From Pseudomonas baetica (lineage in GTDB: Bacteria; Pseudomonadota; Gammaproteobacteria; Pseudomonadales; Pseudomonadaceae), in the NCBI RefSeq assembly GCF_019733355.1, contig NZ_JAIHLQ010000034.1, positions 1 to 64,000 of the forward strand: DNA of 64,000 nt, written 5' to 3'. Below, piece by piece: positions 34,457 through 48,600 of this stretch (positions are counted from its first letter, which is position 1; the number at the start of each line of letters is the position of its first letter). The notes beneath the pieces are model-generated. The model saw only the letters and a program-made list of their open reading frames with translations, was not told where the DNA came from and searched no databases. Made by a program: the position numbers and the translations under genes.

Positions 34457-35506
34457 TCAGTCAGTTTTTGTGCCACTGAGCCGCTCGAAAGCCTGAGTGG
34501 TGCGTATGACGAAACCTGTATCGGCACGAATCACAAAGAATGCACCAATGTCATGTTTTTCGGCATAGGCCCACGCCCTTTCAGGGCCGAGAATCAGCAA
34601 CAGTGTCGATAGTCCATCGGCCATCAACGCTTGAGGATGAATCACCGTGACTGACGCGAGGTTGTGTAGGACCGGCGCACCGCTACGGGCATCGAAGGTG
34701 TGGGAATAGCTCCTGCCATTGTGCAGAAAATAGTTGCGGTAGTCGCCGGAGGTAGAAACGCCGTAGCCATTGACGTTGATGATGCGCTGGGCGACTAGTT
34801 GATCATCGCGAGGCTCTTCCAGTGCGATGCGCCATGGTGAGCCGTCGAGTTTTTTACCCTTTGCCTTCAGCTCGCCCGTGGCCTCGGCGAGGTAATCGTG
34901 GATGCCCATGGCATCCAGTCTGGCAGCGATTGTGTCGACGGCGTAACCGGCAGCGATGCTGTTGAAGTCGACTTCAACAGCGGCGTCCTTGCACAACTGA
35001 TCGCCCTCAATGCGCAGATGCTGATAGCCGACACGCAGCATCACTTCAGCCAATGCCGCAGTGTCGGGGATTTTTTCTTCGCGACCTTGCGGGCCGAAAC
35101 CCCAGAGATTCATCAGCGGTTCGACGGTGAGGTCGTAGGTGCCTTCACTTTGCTCTGCCAGTTGTTCGCCAACCCGGATCAATTCGAGCACCGACGCGGG
35201 CACGGCTTGGCAACTGTTAGCGGGCAACGCGTTGAAACGCTCGATGTCCGAGTCGCTACGGTAAGTGGACAGTTGCCGATCAACTTCGCCGAGGATGCCT
35301 TCCACTTCGCTGCGAACTTTCGCCGGATCGGCAAGACCGGCATGGCGCACATACTTGACCGACCACGTGCTACCCATGGCAGGGCCGCCGAAGCTTTCCA
35401 TGGCGTCGCCGTTGCCGCAGCCGGACAAAATGCCAGCCAGCACCACGAGCCACCCCCAGCGTCCAATTAACAATTCTTCATCTCCCTGCAAAACCGCGCC
35501 AGCCAT
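34457..35506 (-). CDS. apbE: FAD:protein FMN transferase (ApbE), lipoprotein
   Basis: This protein of about 349 residues or slightly fewer has lipobox 'ILSGCGNG', core 'PAMGSTWSVKY', FAD-binding 'DFNSIAAGYAVDTI', 'YSHTFDARSGAP' and 'ALMADGLSTLLLILG', where Asp binds Mg2+. ApbE attaches FMN to Thr of periplasmic flavoproteins such as NqrB/NqrC or RnfG. No nqr gene is in the window. The annotated ATG gives 11 extra residues; a TTG in 'AGGGAGATGAAGAATTG' would fit the signal peptide better. Confidence 0.9.
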   Translation of the reverse strand: MAGAVLQGDEELLIGRWGWLVVLAGILSGCGNGDAMESFGGPAMGSTWSVKYVRHAGLADPAKVRSEVEGILGEVDRQLSTYRSDSDIERFNALPANSCQAVPASVLELIRVGEQLAEQSEGTYDLTVEPLMNLWGFGPQGREEKIPDTAALAEVMLRVGYQHLRIEGDQLCKDAAVEVDFNSIAAGYAVDTIAARLDAMGIHDYLAEATGELKAKGKKLDGSPWRIALEEPRDDQLVAQRIINVNGYGVSTSGDYRNYFLHNGRSYSHTFDARSGAPVLHNLASVTVIHPQALMADGLSTLLLILGPERAWAYAEKHDIGAFFVIRADTGFVIRTTQAFERLSGTKTD

Positions 35507-35580
35507 TATGGGCTACAGACCCCGCTAGCTCCCAAACGAACGCAACGACTTCATAAAAATTCAATAGTGAGTACCTGCAC

Positions 35581-36879
35581 ATGTCCTCTACAACGGGCAA
35601 AGGCAAAGCGATTTTTCGCGTTGTCAGTGGCAACTTCCTCGAAATGTTCGACTTTATGGTCTACGGCTTCTACGCCACGGCCATCGCCAAGACCTTCTTC
35701 CCGAACGACAGCGCCTTCGCCTCCCTGATGCTTTCGCTCGCCACCTTTGGCGCCGGCTTCCTGATGCGGCCACTGGGCGCGATCTTTCTGGGCGCTTACA
35801 TCGACCGCCATGGTCGCCGCAAAGGCCTGATCATTACCCTGGCGATGATGGCCGCCGGCACCGTGCTGATTGCCTGCGTACCGGGATACGCAACGCTCGG
35901 CGTCGCCGCACCGTTACTGGTGTTGTTCGGACGCCTGCTGCAGGGCTTCTCGGCGGGTGTAGAACTGGGCGGTGTCTCGGTTTATCTGGCGGAAATTTCC
36001 ACCCCGGGGCGCAAGGGCTTTTTCGTCAGTTGGCAATCCGCCAGCCAACAAGCGGCCGTGGTATTTGCCGGCCTGCTTGGCGTCGGCCTCAACCACTGGC
36101 TGAGTCCGGAGCAAATGGGCGAATGGGGCTGGCGCGTGCCGTTCCTGATCGGCTGCATGATCGTTCCGATAATCTTCGTCATTCGCCGCTCGCTGGAGGA
36201 GACCCCGGAATTCCAAGCGCGCAAACATCGCCCGACCTTGCGGGAAATCGTCCGCTCGATCGGTCAGAACTTTGGCATCGTCCTCGCCGGCATGGCGCTG
36301 GTGGTGATGACCACGGTTTCGTTCTACCTCATCACCGCCTACACCCCGACCTTCGGCAAGGCTGAACTCCATCTGTCGGATCTGGATGCGTTGCTGGTCA
36401 CGGTGTGCATCGGCCTGTCGAACTTCTTCTGGCTGCCGGTGATGGGCTCTGTATCCGACAAGATCGGCCGCAAACCCCTATTGCTGGCGGCGACGACTCT
36501 GGCGATTCTGACGGCTTATCCGGCGCTGTCGTGGCTGGTGGCAAACCCAAGCTTCAGTCATTTGCTGATCGTGGAGTTGTGGCTGTCGTTCCTGTACGGC
36601 TCGTACAACGGCGCGATGGTGGTGGCACTGACCGAGATCATGCCGGTAGAGGTTCGTACGACCGGGTTCTCGTTGGCCTACAGCCTGGCGACGGCTACCT
36701 TCGGCGGCTTCACTCCAGCGGCGTGTACTTACCTGATCCATATATTGGGCAACAAGGCTGCGCCGGGGATCTGGCTCAGCGGTGCGGCGGTACTGGGGTT
36801 GATTGCGACGCTGGTGCTGTTTCGTGGCAATAAGCATGAACTGCGCACGGCGCAAGCCTCGGTAGTCGGCGGCGCCTGA
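35581..36879 (+). CDS. MHS-family MFS transporter, probable citrate/tricarboxylate:H+ symporter
   Basis: This 432-residue protein has twelve probable membrane segments. The metabolite:H+ symporter motif 'GAYIDRHGRRKGLIITLAMM' follows TM2, and a second motif, 'DKIGRKPLLL', is in the second half. 'GNFLEMFDFMVYGFYATAIA' closely resembles the N-terminus of CitA/TcuC-type transporters for citrate or tricarballylate. It stands alone and shares a terminator with gap. The substrate is inferred from similarity. Confidence 0.85.
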   Translation: MSSTTGKGKAIFRVVSGNFLEMFDFMVYGFYATAIAKTFFPNDSAFASLMLSLATFGAGFLMRPLGAIFLGAYIDRHGRRKGLIITLAMMAAGTVLIACVPGYATLGVAAPLLVLFGRLLQGFSAGVELGGVSVYLAEISTPGRKGFFVSWQSASQQAAVVFAGLLGVGLNHWLSPEQMGEWGWRVPFLIGCMIVPIIFVIRRSLEETPEFQARKHRPTLREIVRSIGQNFGIVLAGMALVVMTTVSFYLITAYTPTFGKAELHLSDLDALLVTVCIGLSNFFWLPVMGSVSDKIGRKPLLLAATTLAILTAYPALSWLVANPSFSHLLIVELWLSFLYGSYNGAMVVALTEIMPVEVRTTGFSLAYSLATATFGGFTPAACTYLIHILGNKAAPGIWLSGAAVLGLIATLVLFRGNKHELRTAQASVVGGA

Positions 36880-36910
36880 CAGGACGCCTTCAACAGCCGC
36901 ACAAACAAAA

Positions 36911-36934
36911 ACGCCCCGACCAAAGTCGGGGCGT
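36911..36934. terminator. Shared bidirectional terminator of the MHS transporter and gap
   Basis: ACGCCCCGAC / GTCGGGGCGT with a CAAA loop, flanked by A-run and T-run, between two convergent genes. Confidence 0.92.
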
Positions 36935-36953
36935 TTTCATGTGCAGCTAAGGC

Positions 36954-38402
36954 TTAGCGCGGGAATGCTGGCGGGTTTACACCGGCCATGTCTTCCATCA
37001 CGCGAACAACCTGGCAGCTGTAACCGAACTCGTTGTCGTACCAGACGTAAAGAACAACGCGGTTGTCTTGAACGATGGTTGCTTCAGCGTCGACAACACC
37101 GGCGTGGCGCGAGCCAACGAAGTCGGTGGATACCACTTCCTGCGAGTTGACGAAGTCGATTTGCTTGTGCAGATCGGAGTGCAGCGCCATGTAGCGCAGG
37201 TACTCGTTCATCTCTTCACGGGTGGCGGCTTTCTCAAGGTTCAGGTTGAGAATGGCCATCGACACGTTTGGCGTCGGAACACGGATCGCGTTACCGGTCA
37301 GCTTGCCGGCCAACTCAGGCAGGGCCTTGGCAGCAGCGGTAGCAGCACCGGTCTCGGTGATTACCATGTTCAGCGCAGCGGAACGACCACGGCGATCGCC
37401 TTTGTGGAAGTTGTCGATCAGGTTCTGGTCGTTGGTGTACGAGTGAACAGTTTCGACGTGACCGTTGATGATGCCGAACTTGTCATTCACAGCTTTGAGC
37501 ACCGGCACGATGGCGTTGGTGGTGCAGGAAGCGGCAGACACGATCTTGTCGTCAGCGGTGATTTCACCGTGGTTGATGCCGTGAACGATGTTCTTCAGCT
37601 TGCCTTTGCCAGGCGCAGTCAGAACAACGCGATCGATACCCGGGCACGCCAAGTGCTGACCCAGGCCATCGGCGTCACGCCATACACCGGTGTTGTCCAC
37701 CAGCAGCGCGTCTTTGATGCCGTACTGGGTGTAATCCACCTCGGTCGGGTTCTTCGCGTAGATCACCTGGATCAGGTTACCGTTGGCGGTGATGGTGCTG
37801 TTTTCTTCATCGATGGTGATGGTGCCGTTGAACGAACCATGGACCGAGTCGCGACGCAGCAGGCTGGCGCGCTTGGTCAGGTCGTTATCGGCGCCTTTGC
37901 GCACCACGATAGCGCGCAGTCGCAGACCGTCGCCACCACCGGTTTTCTCGATCAGGATGCGTGCCAGCAGACGACCGATACGACCGAAGCCGTACAGTAC
38001 AACGTCGGTGCCTTTACGGGCCGAAGCGTTTTGCTGGCCAACCACGTCAGCCATCTCTTCACGAACGAACTGCTCGGCGGTGCGGCCATTGCCTTCGTTA
38101 CGGAATTTGAACGCCAACTTGCCCAGGTCTACCGAAGCCGCGCCGAGCCTGAGCTCGCTCATGGCTTTAAGCAGAGGGAATGTTTCGTGGACGGAGAGTT
38201 CGCTGTCGTCGGAGGAACGGTGGCGCGCAAAGCGGTGAGCTTTGAGAATCGCGATGACAGACTGGTTGATCAGGCTGCGGCCATAGATCGAGCTCACCAC
38301 GTTGTTATTGCGGTAGAGCTGACCGATAAGCGGAATCATCGCTTCTGCGAGCGCTTCACGGTCGATCCATTCACCAAGACACTGGTCGGGCTTCTGAGTC
38401 AC
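36954..38402 (-). CDS. gap: Glyceraldehyde-3-phosphate dehydrogenase, long type
   Basis: This 482-residue protein is far longer than the usual 330-340. About 125 N-terminal residues precede the Rossmann motif 'LYGFGRIGRLLARILIE'. The catalytic Cys is in 'SAASCTTNAIVPVLKAV' and the C-terminal helix has 'WYDNEFGYS'. Such long GAPDHs occur in Pseudomonas beside mfd and are thought to serve gluconeogenesis. The start is the GTG of 'VTQKPDQCLGEW', with GGAAGG 5 bp upstream; an in-frame ATG five codons earlier lacks as good a site. Confidence 0.93.
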   Translation of the reverse strand: MTQKPDQCLGEWIDREALAEAMIPLIGQLYRNNNVVSSIYGRSLINQSVIAILKAHRFARHRSSDDSELSVHETFPLLKAMSELRLGAASVDLGKLAFKFRNEGNGRTAEQFVREEMADVVGQQNASARKGTDVVLYGFGRIGRLLARILIEKTGGGDGLRLRAIVVRKGADNDLTKRASLLRRDSVHGSFNGTITIDEENSTITANGNLIQVIYAKNPTEVDYTQYGIKDALLVDNTGVWRDADGLGQHLACPGIDRVVLTAPGKGKLKNIVHGINHGEITADDKIVSAASCTTNAIVPVLKAVNDKFGIINGHVETVHSYTNDQNLIDNFHKGDRRGRSAALNMVITETGAATAAAKALPELAGKLTGNAIRVPTPNVSMAILNLNLEKAATREEMNEYLRYMALHSDLHKQIDFVNSQEVVSTDFVGSRHAGVVDAEATIVQDNRVVLYVWYDNEFGYSCQVVRVMEDMAGVNPPAFPR

Positions 38403-38771
38403 GGTAACCTTCCACATGTAGGGGCAGAAAAAAGGGGCTACATTATGCCGCCGGGAGCCTCTTGTAGCAATGCGCGCTTGTCGCGCAATCGGTAACAAAA
38501 TCCCGTTCAAAAAAATCACGCCCTTCTCGAGCCCAGTAAAACCGGGGCCTGCAGCGCAGTCAATTTTTCGACGACTGTTAGACGATGTCCGTAACCCTCC
38601 GTAACACCACCCACTTTCGGCACTACATAATCGCTAAAAAAGCGCTCGTTTTTATGGTTACCACTACATTTTGCGCAATCAGCGAAGATAGACACAGTCA
38701 GCAACTGACAGGCAGCACCTGACGCCGCTACAATTACCGACTTTGTCGCAACGCCTGGAGCTCAACCTTCC
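38403..38771. promoter_or_regulatory. mfd: Divergent gap/mfd intergenic region with probable mfd promoter
   Basis: This 369-bp region has no credible gene. CTGACA (38705-38710), an 18-bp spacer and TACAAT (38729-38734) make a good sigma-70 promoter reading toward mfd, with a start near 38741, about 30 nt before the GTG start codon. The remainder shows no recognised element. Confidence 0.55.
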
Positions 38772-42221
<3,450 letters not shown>

Positions 42222-42231
42222 AGGACGCCGC

Positions 42232-42798
42232 ATGCGCCTGTTTCGCTCACTGACCTTGCTACTGACTTTGGTAGCGCCCGCGGCATTTGCCGATGACACC
42301 TATCAAGTTGAAATGATTCTGGTACGTCAGAATGCCGTACCCGCCATCGTCAGCCGCGCAGCGCCGGAAGACTGGGCCGCCGGCGCCCAGCGCCTGGGCG
42401 ATGACAGCAACCGCACTCCCGCGCTCGGCGACGTTGCCAGCAAACTCACCGCCAGCGGCGATTACAGTGTGTTGATGCACAAAGCCTGGCAGCAGACCCT
42501 CGGCGAGGCGCCGACCAAAGTCGCTGTCAGCGACGGCAAAGAACAGTTCGGCCAGTTCCCGATCGAAGGCACGCTTGAGATGAAACTCGGGCGCTTCACC
42601 GACGTGACGGCCGACTTCTGGGTCAATCAGATTGATGCCAATGGCCTGGTCACCTCAAGCGAACGCCTGCGACAGGACAGTCACACCAAAAACGGTCAAC
42701 TCAACTTTCTCGACAACGGCCACCTGGCCCTGCTGATCAAGATCACTTCCCTGACGGCTCCAGCCCCACGGCAAGCGCCTGAAGCCATTGCGGACTGA
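42232..42798 (+). CDS. CsiV-family periplasmic protein
   Basis: This 188-residue protein has a signal peptide ending 'PAAFA' and starts 'DDTYQVEMILVRQ', like the conserved opening of CsiV (peptidoglycan-binding) proteins. Its C-terminal half has the beta-rich 'LEMKLGRFTDVTADFWV' pattern of that family. It lies 10 bp after mfd. In P. aeruginosa the gene at this place (PA3003, from memory) is followed by the MTIP gene, whereas here two large helicase genes intervene. Confidence 0.75.
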   Translation: MRLFRSLTLLLTLVAPAAFADDTYQVEMILVRQNAVPAIVSRAAPEDWAAGAQRLGDDSNRTPALGDVASKLTASGDYSVLMHKAWQQTLGEAPTKVAVSDGKEQFGQFPIEGTLEMKLGRFTDVTADFWVNQIDANGLVTSSERLRQDSHTKNGQLNFLDNGHLALLIKITSLTAPAPRQAPEAIAD

Positions 42799-42809
42799 CC
42801 GAAGTCCTT

Positions 42810-45500
42810 ATGTCCGCCCCCTTAAGTAAACCGTTGGCACCCTCCTGGGTCAGCCGATTCAAGGAACAGAGCCTGGAGCGTGGCCGCCGCTACGCCCTGG
42901 AAAACCGGGTACGCATCGCCCAGGTCGGCGATGCGACCATCACCGCCAGTTGCGAAGGCTCTGGCGGTAACGTCTACCGTCAGACCATTCACCTGCGCGA
43001 GTCAGCCAAAGGTACCTTGCTGTTGGTGGACGCCGGGTGTACCTGCCCGGTTCGCATCAACTGCAAACACTGCGCAGCGGTGCTGCTGCACATCCAGGAA
43101 ACCCTCGACTTCCCCGCCGCCGCCAAAGACGCCGAACTGCTGGAAAAACTTCAAGCCGTACTGGAGAACCGCAGCCCCAAAGCCCCGCCGCAAGTGCTGA
43201 TCGACAACGTGCAACCGCTGCCACGCCTGTGGCTTGCCAGTGTCGAGTTCAGCGCTTTCGAACCGCGTAACGGCAAGATGCAGCGCTATATTCAGCATCG
43301 TGCGGCACTGTCTTTCAGTTATCTGGACGAATACGTCAGCGGGCAGAAAAACAGCGACATCCTGATTCGCCAGGAAACCCAAACGCTGCGGATAAAACGC
43401 CACCCGGAAGTCGAACAGTCCTACCGCGAACAGTTACGAATCCTCGGCTTCCGTATCGCCACGCGACAAAGCAAAGCCTTGCCGGAAAGTGCTGGCGAAC
43501 TCTATGAGATGGTCAACGACAGCGCCTGGCTGACCTTCACCCTCAATGATCTGCCGAAGCTGCGCACACACGGCTGGGAATTACAGATCGACGAAGAGTT
43601 CGGCTTCGACCTGACCGCCGTGGACGACTGGTACGCCACCGTAGAGCAGGCGCCAGAGCGCGACTGGTTTGATCTGGAACTGGGGATCATCGTCAACGGC
43701 GAACGCCTGAGCCTGTTGCCGATCCTGCTCAATCTGATGCGCTCCCATGCTGAAATCCTCAATCCGGAGCGCCTTGCACGCCGCCGCGATGACGAGCTGA
43801 TTCTGGTCAATGTCCCGCAACGCAACAGCGAACACGGGCCGCTGCAAGTAGCGCTGCCACTGGGTCGATTGAAACCGGTACTCGCGACACTGGGCGAGTT
43901 CTATTTGCAGGAACCAGGGGAAACCACCCTGCGCCTGAGCAAGGCCGACGCCACACGCTTGAATTCGCTGGAAGGCATTCCGCTGCTTTGGGAAGGCGCA
44001 GAACAGATCCGCACCTTTGCCCAACGCCTACGTGACATCCGCGATTTCAGTGCACAAGCACCAGAGGGATTGAACGCGACGTTGCGCCCCTACCAGCTCG
44101 AAGGCTTGAGCTGGATGCAATCGCTGCGGCAACTGGAGGTCGGCGGGATTCTTGCGGACGACATGGGATTGGGTAAAACCCTGCAGACACTGGCGCATAT
44201 TCTCAGCGAGAAAAATGCCGGACGCCTGAACCGCCCGTGCATGGTGGTGATGCCCACCAGCCTGATCCCGAACTGGCTCGATGAGGCAGCACACTTCACA
44301 CCGCAACTGAAAGTGGTGGCCCTGTACGGAGCCAGCCGCAAAAAGCTTTTCGATCATTTGGCCGACTATGACCTGATCCTCACCACCTACGCGCTGCTGC
44401 CCAAGGACATCGAGCGTCTGGCGCAACAGCCTTTGCACGTATTGGTGCTGGACGAAGCGCAGTACATCAAGAACCCAAACAGCAAAGCGGCTCAAGCAGC
44501 GCGCGAACTGAACGCTCGCCAGCGCCTGTGCTTGAGCGGTACGCCGCTGGAAAACCACCTCGGCGAGCTGTGGTCGCTGTTCCATTTCCTGCTGCCCGGC
44601 TGGCTCGGCGACGTCAAAAGCTTCAACGCCGATTACCGTGTACCGATCGAAAAGCGCGGGAGTGAAGTCAGACTTCAGCACCTCAACGGTCGGATAAAAC
44701 CGTTTTTGCTGCGCCGCACCAAGGAGCAGGTTGCAACTGAACTGCCACCCAAGACTGAAATCATCCACTGGGTCGATCTCAACGAAGCCCAGCGCGATGT
44801 GTACGAAACCATGCGCTTGGCCATGGACAAAAAAGTTCGCGACGAAATCACCCGCAAAGGCGTGGCACGCAGCCAGATCATCATTCTTGAAGCATTACTC
44901 AAGCTGCGTCAGGTCTGCTGCGATTTGCGCCTGGTCAACGATGCCACCCTACCCGCCCGCGGCAGTACCTCAGGCAAGCTCGACAGCTTGATGGAAATGC
45001 TGGAAGAGCTGTTCGAGGAAGGTCGACGGATACTGCTGTTTTCGCAGTTCACTTCGATGTTGTCATTGATTGAAGACGAGCTGAAAAAACGCAATATCTC
45101 TTACGCTTTGCTGACCGGGCAGACCCGGGATCGACGTACGCCGGTGAAGGAATTTCAGAGCGGCAAGCGTCAGATTTTTCTGATAAGCCTGAAGGCCGGT
45201 GGTGTTGGTTTGAACCTGACGGAAGCGGACACAGTGATTCACTACGATCCATGGTGGAACCCGGCGACCGAGAATCAGGCGACTGACCGTGCGTACCGGA
45301 TCGGCCAGGAGAAGCCGGTATTCGTCTACAAGATGATCGCCCGAGGCACGGTGGAAGAGAAGATTCAGCACCTGCAGAAAGAAAAATCTGACCTGGCGGC
45401 GGGCGTGCTGGATGGGCGCAAGGCGGGGGACTGGAAATTGCAGAGCGATGATATTGAAGCGCTGTTTGCGCCGTTGCCGGATAAGCTCGAGAAACGCTAA
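42810..45500 (+). CDS. SWIM-SNF2 family DEAD/DEAH helicase (copy 1)
   Basis: This 896-residue protein has an N-terminal SWIM zinc finger 'CTCPVRINCKHCAAVLLH' (CxCx6CxH type, about residues 76-93) and a long middle region. A full SNF2 motor follows: motif I 'DDMGLGKTLQ' (about 448), II 'DEAQ' (about 547), III 'LSGTPLENHLGELWS' and VI 'QATDRAYRIGQ' (about 823). It should translocate on double-stranded DNA. It lies 11 bp after the csiV-like gene. The next gene is a longer paralogue facing it. Role unknown. Confidence 0.9.
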   Translation: MSAPLSKPLAPSWVSRFKEQSLERGRRYALENRVRIAQVGDATITASCEGSGGNVYRQTIHLRESAKGTLLLVDAGCTCPVRINCKHCAAVLLHIQETLDFPAAAKDAELLEKLQAVLENRSPKAPPQVLIDNVQPLPRLWLASVEFSAFEPRNGKMQRYIQHRAALSFSYLDEYVSGQKNSDILIRQETQTLRIKRHPEVEQSYREQLRILGFRIATRQSKALPESAGELYEMVNDSAWLTFTLNDLPKLRTHGWELQIDEEFGFDLTAVDDWYATVEQAPERDWFDLELGIIVNGERLSLLPILLNLMRSHAEILNPERLARRRDDELILVNVPQRNSEHGPLQVALPLGRLKPVLATLGEFYLQEPGETTLRLSKADATRLNSLEGIPLLWEGAEQIRTFAQRLRDIRDFSAQAPEGLNATLRPYQLEGLSWMQSLRQLEVGGILADDMGLGKTLQTLAHILSEKNAGRLNRPCMVVMPTSLIPNWLDEAAHFTPQLKVVALYGASRKKLFDHLADYDLILTTYALLPKDIERLAQQPLHVLVLDEAQYIKNPNSKAAQAARELNARQRLCLSGTPLENHLGELWSLFHFLLPGWLGDVKSFNADYRVPIEKRGSEVRLQHLNGRIKPFLLRRTKEQVATELPPKTEIIHWVDLNEAQRDVYETMRLAMDKKVRDEITRKGVARSQIIILEALLKLRQVCCDLRLVNDATLPARGSTSGKLDSLMEMLEELFEEGRRILLFSQFTSMLSLIEDELKKRNISYALLTGQTRDRRTPVKEFQSGKRQIFLISLKAGGVGLNLTEADTVIHYDPWWNPATENQATDRAYRIGQEKPVFVYKMIARGTVEEKIQHLQKEKSDLAAGVLDGRKAGDWKLQSDDIEALFAPLPDKLEKR

Positions 45501-45504
45501 GACT

Positions 45505-45590
45505 GTCGGCGTCAGTCGGGCAGTTTATGCTCCCACACGGGATCTGTAGTGCTCACAAATCCAGGTTGGGAACAGCGGGGCAATACTGCA
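45505..45590. repeat. Degenerate REP pair
   Basis: 'tgctcccacacgggatctgt' and 'ccaggttgggaacagcgggg' resemble the outer arms of the window's REP pairs with the inner cores lost. It lies between the two convergent helicase genes. Confidence 0.4.
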
Positions 45591-45601
45591 AGGTTCAGCT
45601 A

Positions 45602-48600
45602 TCAACTCCTGGGGGCAGGCAGCGGCGCAAAAAGTGCCTCAATATCGCTTTGCTCCAGCTTCCAGCCGCCAGTGGTACCGCCTTCAAGCACCGCACCGGC
45701 CAACGCCGCTTTCTCCTGCTGCATCGCCTGTATTTTTTCTTCCACCGTGCCTCGGGCAATCATCTTGTAGACGAACACCGGGTTGTTTTGCCCAATCCGG
45801 TAGGCACGGTCTGTCGCCTGATTTTCTACCGCAGGGTTCCACCACGGGTCGAAATGGATGACTGTGTCCGCCGCTGTCAGGTTCAAACCTGTGCCGCCGG
45901 CTTTCAAACTGATCAGAAACAGCGGCACTTTACCGCCCTGAAAGTCTTTCACCGGTGTACGCCGATCCGTCGTTTCGCCGGTCAGCAGCGAATAGCCAAG
46001 ACTACGCTGCTGCAACTCCTGCTCGATCAGGGCGAGCATCGAAGTGAATTGTGAAAAGAGCAGAATTCTGCGGCCTTCACCGAGCAGCTCTTCGAGCATC
46101 TCCATCAGACTGGACAGTTTTCCACTGCCGGAGCGAAGGGTCTTCGGCGTCAGCGGCATTTTGATCAACCGCAGATCGCAACAGACCTGGCGCAGCTTGA
46201 GCAAAGCGTCAAGGATAATGATTTGACTGCCGCCTACTCCGCTGCGGGCAATTTCCTCACGCACCTTCTTGTCCATGGCCACGCGAACCGTTTCATAAAC
46301 GTCTCGTTGACCATCGCTCAGATCAACCCAATGCACAATTTCTGTTTTTGGCGGCAACTCGGTCGCCACCTGGTCTTTCTTTCGACGCAACAGAAACGGC
46401 TTTATCCTGGCCGTCAAATGTTGCATACGCTGGGCATTGCCGTGTTTTTCGATGGGCGTACGGTAGTCGCGATTGAACGATTTGCTATCACCAAGCCAGC
46501 CGGGCAATAGAAAGTGAAACTGAGACCACAGCTCGCCCAGGTGGTTTTCCAGTGGGGTACCACTCAGGCACAACCGCTGGCGAGCCTGCAGATCACGGGC
46601 CGCCTGAGCAGCCTTGCTGACTGGATTCTTGATGTTCTGCGCCTCATCGAGAATCAGCACACTCCACATCTGCGGTTGCAGAACGTCAAGGTCTCGCGAC
46701 AGCAGCGCGTAGGTCGTCAGTACCAAATCGTAATCGGCAAGGCAGGCAAAATCCTTTTGACGCGTCGCGCCATGCAGCACCAACACCTTCAATTGCGGAG
46801 TAAAACGCTGTGACTCATCCAGCCAGTTGGGTATCAGGCTTGTGGGCATCACGACGAGCGCCGGATGATCGAGCCGTCCCGCCTGCTTTTCCGTGAGTAG
46901 ATGCGCCAGGGTTTGCAGGGTTTTCCCCAATCCCATGTCATCGCCAAGAATACCGCCAACCTCCAGCTCGCGCAGGGTTTGCATCCAGTTCAGACCTTCG
47001 AGCTGGTAGGGACGCAACTGCGCCTTGAGACCGGCGGGTGCAGCGACGTGAGCATGCGTCGACTCACGCAATCGCTTTGCAAAAGCGCGCAATCGATCAC
47101 CCCCTTGCCAGTCGAGCGACACGCCCTCCAGCAAACTCAGACGCGCAGCATCGGGAGCACTCAAGCGCAACGCATCGCCCTGATGATTGCCCAGATACAA
47201 CTCAGCAAGCGTGGCCATCAGCGGCTTGACCCTGCCATAGGGTAGCGCGACTTTTGTAGTTGCACGGGAAGCGAGGCGACCACCTCCCAGCTCGATCAAG
47301 AGTTGCTCATCATCGCTGCGCTGACCCAGGCTGGAGGGCTCGAGCAACTGTGGCTGGCTGCGTAACAAATGCAACAGGATCGGCAACAGGCTGTACCGCT
47401 CGCCGTTGACGACAATACCTAGCTGCAGATCAAACCACTGATGCCCGGACTCCTCCTCGACTTCTGCATACCACTGCTCCACAGGCTGCAAATTGAAATG
47501 AAAGCCAGGGCTGATATCGATTTGCCAGTTAGCCTCGCGCAACACCGCGAGTCCATCCTGCATAAATAATAGCCAGGCCGAATCATCGGGCAGGGCGAAC
47601 ATCTCGCCCGGACGGTCAATACTGCTTTTACGCGTGGCCTTTTTAAAACCTTGCTTCGTCAAGAGCTGGCGCAAGGCTTTCTCGGCGGCGGGTTGGCGTT
47701 GAATACGCTGAGTTTCAGTACCACTGAGGACCAACACTTCCGGATTTCTGTCCGTTGCTGGATGTCCGTTGTAGGTAAACGCCAATGCCGCCCGATGCTC
47801 CGGCTCATATTGCCAGCGCGCATAACGCTTGCCACTGGCGAGAGTGAGATGAGCCTTGGGCAGAACGTTGTCGATAACACGATCAGTGAGGGCGTGCGGC
47901 GGAGCAACCTGGGTCACAGCGCCCATGCGATGGCTAAACTGCATCGACTGACGAGCCGGAATTTCCGGAGCCAGCGTCAAATGACAAGCCAGTTTCTCAT
48001 CCAGGTCGCTAAACAGAGGGCCGATCTGATGCCGCTCGCGGTCAAGATAGTAAAGAGGCTCCACAGCCAGTGGCGACTCCACCGCGGCTTCGTCACTGCT
48101 CCACTGAGAACGGAAACTGCCGTTTGGCTGCTCGGCCCAAGCAAAACGCCCCACTCTCCTCACGCCTTTGGTTAGAGGATGCAACACTTCAAAATCCAGA
48201 AAGAGTCGTGAGGTATTCAACAACATCTCAAGCAATTCAGCGCCACTGCTACCCTCCAGAGGATAGCCGCTGTAATACGCATGATGGGAGTGCATGGCAA
48301 CCAACAGCCTGGCAATGCGCAAGTCCAGTTCGGATAAGTAACCAGGTTGGCGGATCAGCAAGTCCGACAGCGAATACAGCGACTTGATATCGCGCAACTC
48401 GCCACTCTTTAGCTGATAACCCTTGAAAATCTGTACCAGCCACTTCCCTGTAGCAGGGGTTGCCTTGAGTTTGTAAAACAGCCGCGTACTCGCCGCTTGC
48501 GCCAGTTCCCCGCCAGGCTTTGTCGCCGCGGGTATATCGGCGAGCCAACGCTCCAACTCACGATTGAGTTGAACCGGAGCGCGACTGTCGGATGGATTAA

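Noticed and set aside
34370..34480. Short frame reading past the apbE stop in another frame, suggesting a frameshifted ApbE tail
   Set aside because: Too short (about 25 codons), weak codon bias, and ApbE has all family motifs before its stop.
38516..38704. 62-codon minus-strand frame between gap and mfd
   Set aside because: No ribosome binding site and atypical codon use; a promoter fits this region better.
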